Assembly (NCBI GenBank): GCA_934481345.1
Contig: CAKSPF010000025.1
Coordinates: 1 to 8,968, forward strand
Length of the DNA: 8,968 nucleotides
From: an uncultured Clostridia bacterium
Lineage (GTDB): Bacteria; Bacillota; Clostridia; UMGS1810
Direction: 5' to 3'
This document shows positions 6,529 through 8,968 of this stretch, piece by piece (within the stretch, counting starts at the first letter, position 1; the number at the start of each line of letters is the position of its first letter). The translations under genes were made by a program, and so were the position numbers. The notes beneath the pieces were generated by a model. That model saw only the letters and a program-made list of their open reading frames with translations. It had not been told where the DNA came from and made no database searches.

Positions 6529-8655
6529 ATGTATAAAAGAACCCCCGATACAGAGCAAAAAATACAAGCATTGGTTGATCAGATGACTGTGGAGGAGAAG
6601 GTCGGTCAGCTCACACTCAGAGGCGAAGGAGTGGTACTCAGCGAGAGCGCACCGGAGCTTGACGATTTGCGTGCCGGCAGAATAGGCTTTTTGCCGATGT
6701 TTACCGACGTAAGCAAGGTAAACGATATACAGCGCATAGCGGTTGAGGAAACACGGCTCGGCATACCTGTTGTATATTGCCTTGACGTTATACACGGGTA
6801 CAGAACATCTTTTCCGATACCTTGGGGAGAGGCGATGAGCTGGGAGCCGGACCTTGCCGAAAAAACTGCGGCGGCAGCAGCCAAAGAAGCGGCGTCGCAG
6901 GGAGTAGGCGTTACTTTTGCCCCTATGGTGGATATAGCGAGAAATCCCTGCTGGGGCAGAATTTGCGAGGGTGCGGGCGAAGACCCGTACCTTGGCAGTA
7001 AATTTGCTTATGCACGGGTAAAGGGGTTTCAGGGTGATGATGTGTCACAGCCCGATAAAATTGCAGCATGTGCAAAGCATTTTTGCGGTTACGGTTTTGT
7101 CGAGGGCGGCAGAGATTATAACTGCGTGGATATGAGCGAAGCAAGACTGCGAAATGTTGTGTTGCCTCCGTTTCAGGCTTGTATTGATGCCGGCACGGAA
7201 ACGGTAATGGCTGCATTTAATGATTTAAACGGCGAACCGTGTACGTCAAGCAAATGGATTCTTACTGATTTGCTCAGAAAAGAAATGGGATTTGACGGTA
7301 CGGTAATAAGCGATGCTTTTTCGGTCGGAGCTCTTGTACGTCACGGAGTTGCCGCAAATGAGGCAGAAGCCGCAAGAGATTCCGCAAATGCCGGAATGAA
7401 TGTGGAAATGATGACGCTTGCTTACAGAGAAAATCTGCCGAGCCTTGTGGAAAGCGGCGAGGTATCGATGGAAACTCTTGATGAATTGGTAAAGCAGGTA
7501 TTAAGACTTAAATTCAGGCTCGGACTTTTTGACAATCCATATGTAGATATGGAAAAATCCAAAGATTACATACTGTGCACAGAGCATAAAGATCTTGCAA
7601 GAGAAAGTGCAAAACGCTCCGTTGTCCTGCTTGAAAATAACGGTGTACTTCCTCTTGACAGAAAGCAGAAAATAGCGCTTGTGGGACCGATGGCTGACAG
7701 TCAGTATGAAGCTGTGGGCGAGTGGTGCGTGAAATGCCGTCCGGAGGATTGCATAACTTTAAAAACGGTTTTGTCACAGAATGCAGATGTTACATATGTA
7801 CGCGGATGCGGATTTGCAGACGGCGATGAAGATATTGAAAGCGCTGTTGAGGCTGCAAAAGACTGTGATGTTATTATATGTGCAATAGGTCAGTCTCAGG
7901 ATATGTGCGGCGAGGCAAGAAGCAGAATACAGCTTGTTATACCGGGACCGCAGGAAAAAATGCTCAAAGAGCTTAAAAAACTGAACAAACCGATTGTGAC
8001 TATAGTAACTTCGGGCAGACCTTTGGTTTTGAATACCGTAAGAGAGTATTCGGATGCACTGCTGTTTTCCGGCGCACTCGGCACAATGTCGGGTTACGGC
8101 TATTGCGATGTGCTTTTCGGCGATTACAATCCGTCCGCAAAGCTTGTTTCCACCTTTAATCAGGTGTACGGTCTTGGCGGTACGGGATACTACAACAGCT
8201 TAAATTGCAGCAGACCTCCGCGCGACGATACTCCGTGGTGCTCAAAATTTATCGACGCTCCCATAAAGCCGTTGTATCCGTTCGGCTACGGTAAATCTTA
8301 CACCGAGTTTAAATACAGCGGACTGAAAACCGATAAAACAGAGTATGAAAAAAATGAATGTATTAAAATATCCGTAGACGTATCAAATGTCGGTGCATTT
8401 GACGGCGAGGAGGTTGTGCAGGTTTATGCAGCAGACCCGGTAGGCAGTAATACCCGTCCGCTGAAGGAACTAAAGGCTTTTGACAAGGTTATGATAAAAA
8501 AAGGCGAAACCCGGTCAATGGAATTTAAAATAGCTGTACACGACTTGGGATATTATAACAGAAAATGCGATTATATTGTCGAAAGCGGAAAAATTGTAAT
8601 CGGTGTCGGTACAAACAGCGAAAATCTGGAGTTAACCGATATATATATCAAATAG
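6529..8655 (+). CDS. Glycoside hydrolase family 3 beta-glycosidase (BglX-type), cytoplasmic
   Basis: Retaining beta-glycosidase, most likely releasing beta-linked glucose or xylose from oligosaccharides. The 708 residues cover the full three-domain GH3 plan: TIM barrel about 7-335, alpha/beta sandwich about 360-540, and a C-terminal fibronectin III-like domain about 605-700. Family motifs: GIPVVYCLDVIHGYRT (D86), FAPMVDIARNPCWGRICEGAGEDP (about 130-153), AKHFCGYG (K183, H184), GTVISDAFSVG with predicted nucleophile D262, CGEARSR with E462 as candidate acid/base, and the PLYPFGYGKSYT signature near 581-592. No signal peptide is present and there are many cysteines, so it probably acts in the cytoplasm on imported oligosaccharides, unlike BglX itself, which is periplasmic. 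The start ATG has AGGAG 10 bases upstream and lies 5 bases after the previous stop. Family assignment is firm; the exact sugar specificity is not readable, since this clade includes glucosidases, xylosidases and mixed enzymes. Confidence 0.93.
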   Translation: MYKRTPDTEQKIQALVDQMTVEEKVGQLTLRGEGVVLSESAPELDDLRAGRIGFLPMFTDVSKVNDIQRIAVEETRLGIPVVYCLDVIHGYRTSFPIPWGEAMSWEPDLAEKTAAAAAKEAASQGVGVTFAPMVDIARNPCWGRICEGAGEDPYLGSKFAYARVKGFQGDDVSQPDKIAACAKHFCGYGFVEGGRDYNCVDMSEARLRNVVLPPFQACIDAGTETVMAAFNDLNGEPCTSSKWILTDLLRKEMGFDGTVISDAFSVGALVRHGVAANEAEAARDSANAGMNVEMMTLAYRENLPSLVESGEVSMETLDELVKQVLRLKFRLGLFDNPYVDMEKSKDYILCTEHKDLARESAKRSVVLLENNGVLPLDRKQKIALVGPMADSQYEAVGEWCVKCRPEDCITLKTVLSQNADVTYVRGCGFADGDEDIESAVEAAKDCDVIICAIGQSQDMCGEARSRIQLVIPGPQEKMLKELKKLNKPIVTIVTSGRPLVLNTVREYSDALLFSGALGTMSGYGYCDVLFGDYNPSAKLVSTFNQVYGLGGTGYYNSLNCSRPPRDDTPWCSKFIDAPIKPLYPFGYGKSYTEFKYSGLKTDKTEYEKNECIKISVDVSNVGAFDGEEVVQVYAADPVGSNTRPLKELKAFDKVMIKKGETRSMEFKIAVHDLGYYNRKCDYIVESGKIVIGVGTNSENLELTDIYIK

Positions 8656-8661
8656 TAAAAT

Positions 8662-8667
8662 AAGGAG
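8662..8667 (+). promoter_or_regulatory. Ribosome binding site AAGGAG for the last, partial gene
   Basis: AAGGAG lies in the 20-base gap after the GH3 stop and ends 8 bases before GTG 8676. It supports the GTG as the start and the reading of an operon without an intervening terminator; no hairpin plus T-run is seen in this gap. Confidence 0.75.
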
Positions 8668-8675
8668 TTTTTTCA

Positions 8676-8968
8676 GTGAAAAAGATATTAACGTATTCTG
8701 AATTTTCGGTTCTGTCAGATGCCCGGTGCAGTGCACAGGCGCACAGCATTGACGGCGAAAAGGTAAAATTTGATTTCACATGGCAGCCGCCGGTAACAGG
8801 TGACGAAGTTATCGAAATAGATTTTTCTGTTTCGTGTGCCGATGCAGTGTGCTCATGGTACCCTACATGCATTATGAAAAGAGAGTTAAACATTTGCGAT
8901 ATAGAAACCTCGGCGGCATGGTCCGTTCCGATTATTGCGCTTTGCGGCAGCAGCGGAAACAGTGTGTT
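8676..8968 (+). CDS. Partial gene, N-terminal 97 codons; possible GH36-like/alpha-galactosidase-type enzyme
   Basis: The frame starts at GTG 8676 (MKKILTYSEFSVLSD), preceded by AAGGAG 8 bases upstream, and runs open to the right edge with no stop. The N-terminus has no hydrophobic signal segment and the piece holds six cysteines in 97 residues, so the product is probably cytoplasmic like the GH3 enzyme 20 bases upstream. The visible part looks like a beta-sandwich with alternating short strands. The stretch around CSWYPTC...ETSAAWSVPIIALCGSSGNSV loosely recalls the N-terminal supersandwich of bacterial GH36-like alpha-galactosidases, where a W-x-P segment is followed by a P-x-x-x-L-x-x-x-x-G-x-N segment. 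That resemblance is from memory and weak, and the catalytic barrel is outside the window. The coding call is secure; the family is a tentative guess helped by the operon context. Confidence 0.75.
   Translation, partial: MKKILTYSEFSVLSDARCSAQAHSIDGEKVKFDFTWQPPVTGDEVIEIDFSVSCADAVCSWYPTCIMKRELNICDIETSAAWSVPIIALCGSSGNSV

Noticed and set aside
8656..8675. Terminator or promoter between GH3 and the last gene
   Set aside because: The gap is only 20 bases, has no inverted repeat with a following T-run, and consists mainly of the ribosome binding site.
8648..8893. Minus-strand frame opposite the last partial gene
   Set aside because: The plus-strand frame has a well-placed ribosome binding site and operon spacing; the antisense frame has neither and shows no motif.

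Overview
The window is a densely packed, single-strand (+) stretch of a bacterial carbohydrate-processing operon. The gaps between genes are about 5-20 bases, each downstream gene has a strong AGGAG-type ribosome binding site, and one junction is nearly overlapping. Mid-range GC by eye, the SD-rich starts, the clostridial style of the secreted modular proteins (signal peptide, repeated beta-sandwich/Ig modules, low-complexity-free linkers) and the cysteine-rich cytoplasmic enzymes all suggest an anaerobic Clostridia-type Firmicute, probably from a gut or rumen. This taxonomic call is inference; there is no rRNA or other marker gene here.

Layout: (1) bases 1-2672, the 3' part of a very large secreted protein ending in a NodB/CE4-like polysaccharide deacetylase domain; its start lies upstream of the window. 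(2) Bases 2684-6523, a complete 1279-residue paralogue with a signal peptide, three CBM96/DNRLRE-like beta-sandwich modules each followed by an Ig-like module, two further beta modules, and the same C-terminal NodB-like domain. (3) Bases 6529-8655, a complete 708-residue glycoside hydrolase family 3 enzyme of the BglX type without a signal peptide, so probably cytoplasmic. (4) Bases 8676-8968, the first 97 codons of a further gene running off the right edge, possibly the N-terminal beta domain of a GH36-like/alpha-galactosidase-type enzyme. No transporter, regulator, terminator, RNA gene, CRISPR array or insertion sequence is visible, and no stretch above 300 bases is without a gene.

Inferred joint role: the two exported modular proteins bind a polysaccharide and remove acyl substituents (or perform another NodB-fold reaction) outside the cell. 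The imported oligosaccharides are then split by the GH3 enzyme and perhaps by the fourth gene's product. The polysaccharide cannot be named from the sequence.

The most unusual points are the tandem pair of giant NodB-like proteins with a modified MT3 motif, a lineage-specific repeated module with a D-C-x(5)-L-E-x-G-x-N-Y-L-T-V-P signature, and an exact 77-base repeat between the first bases of the window and the middle of the second gene. That repeat marks either recent exchange between the two paralogues or an assembly break at a repeat.
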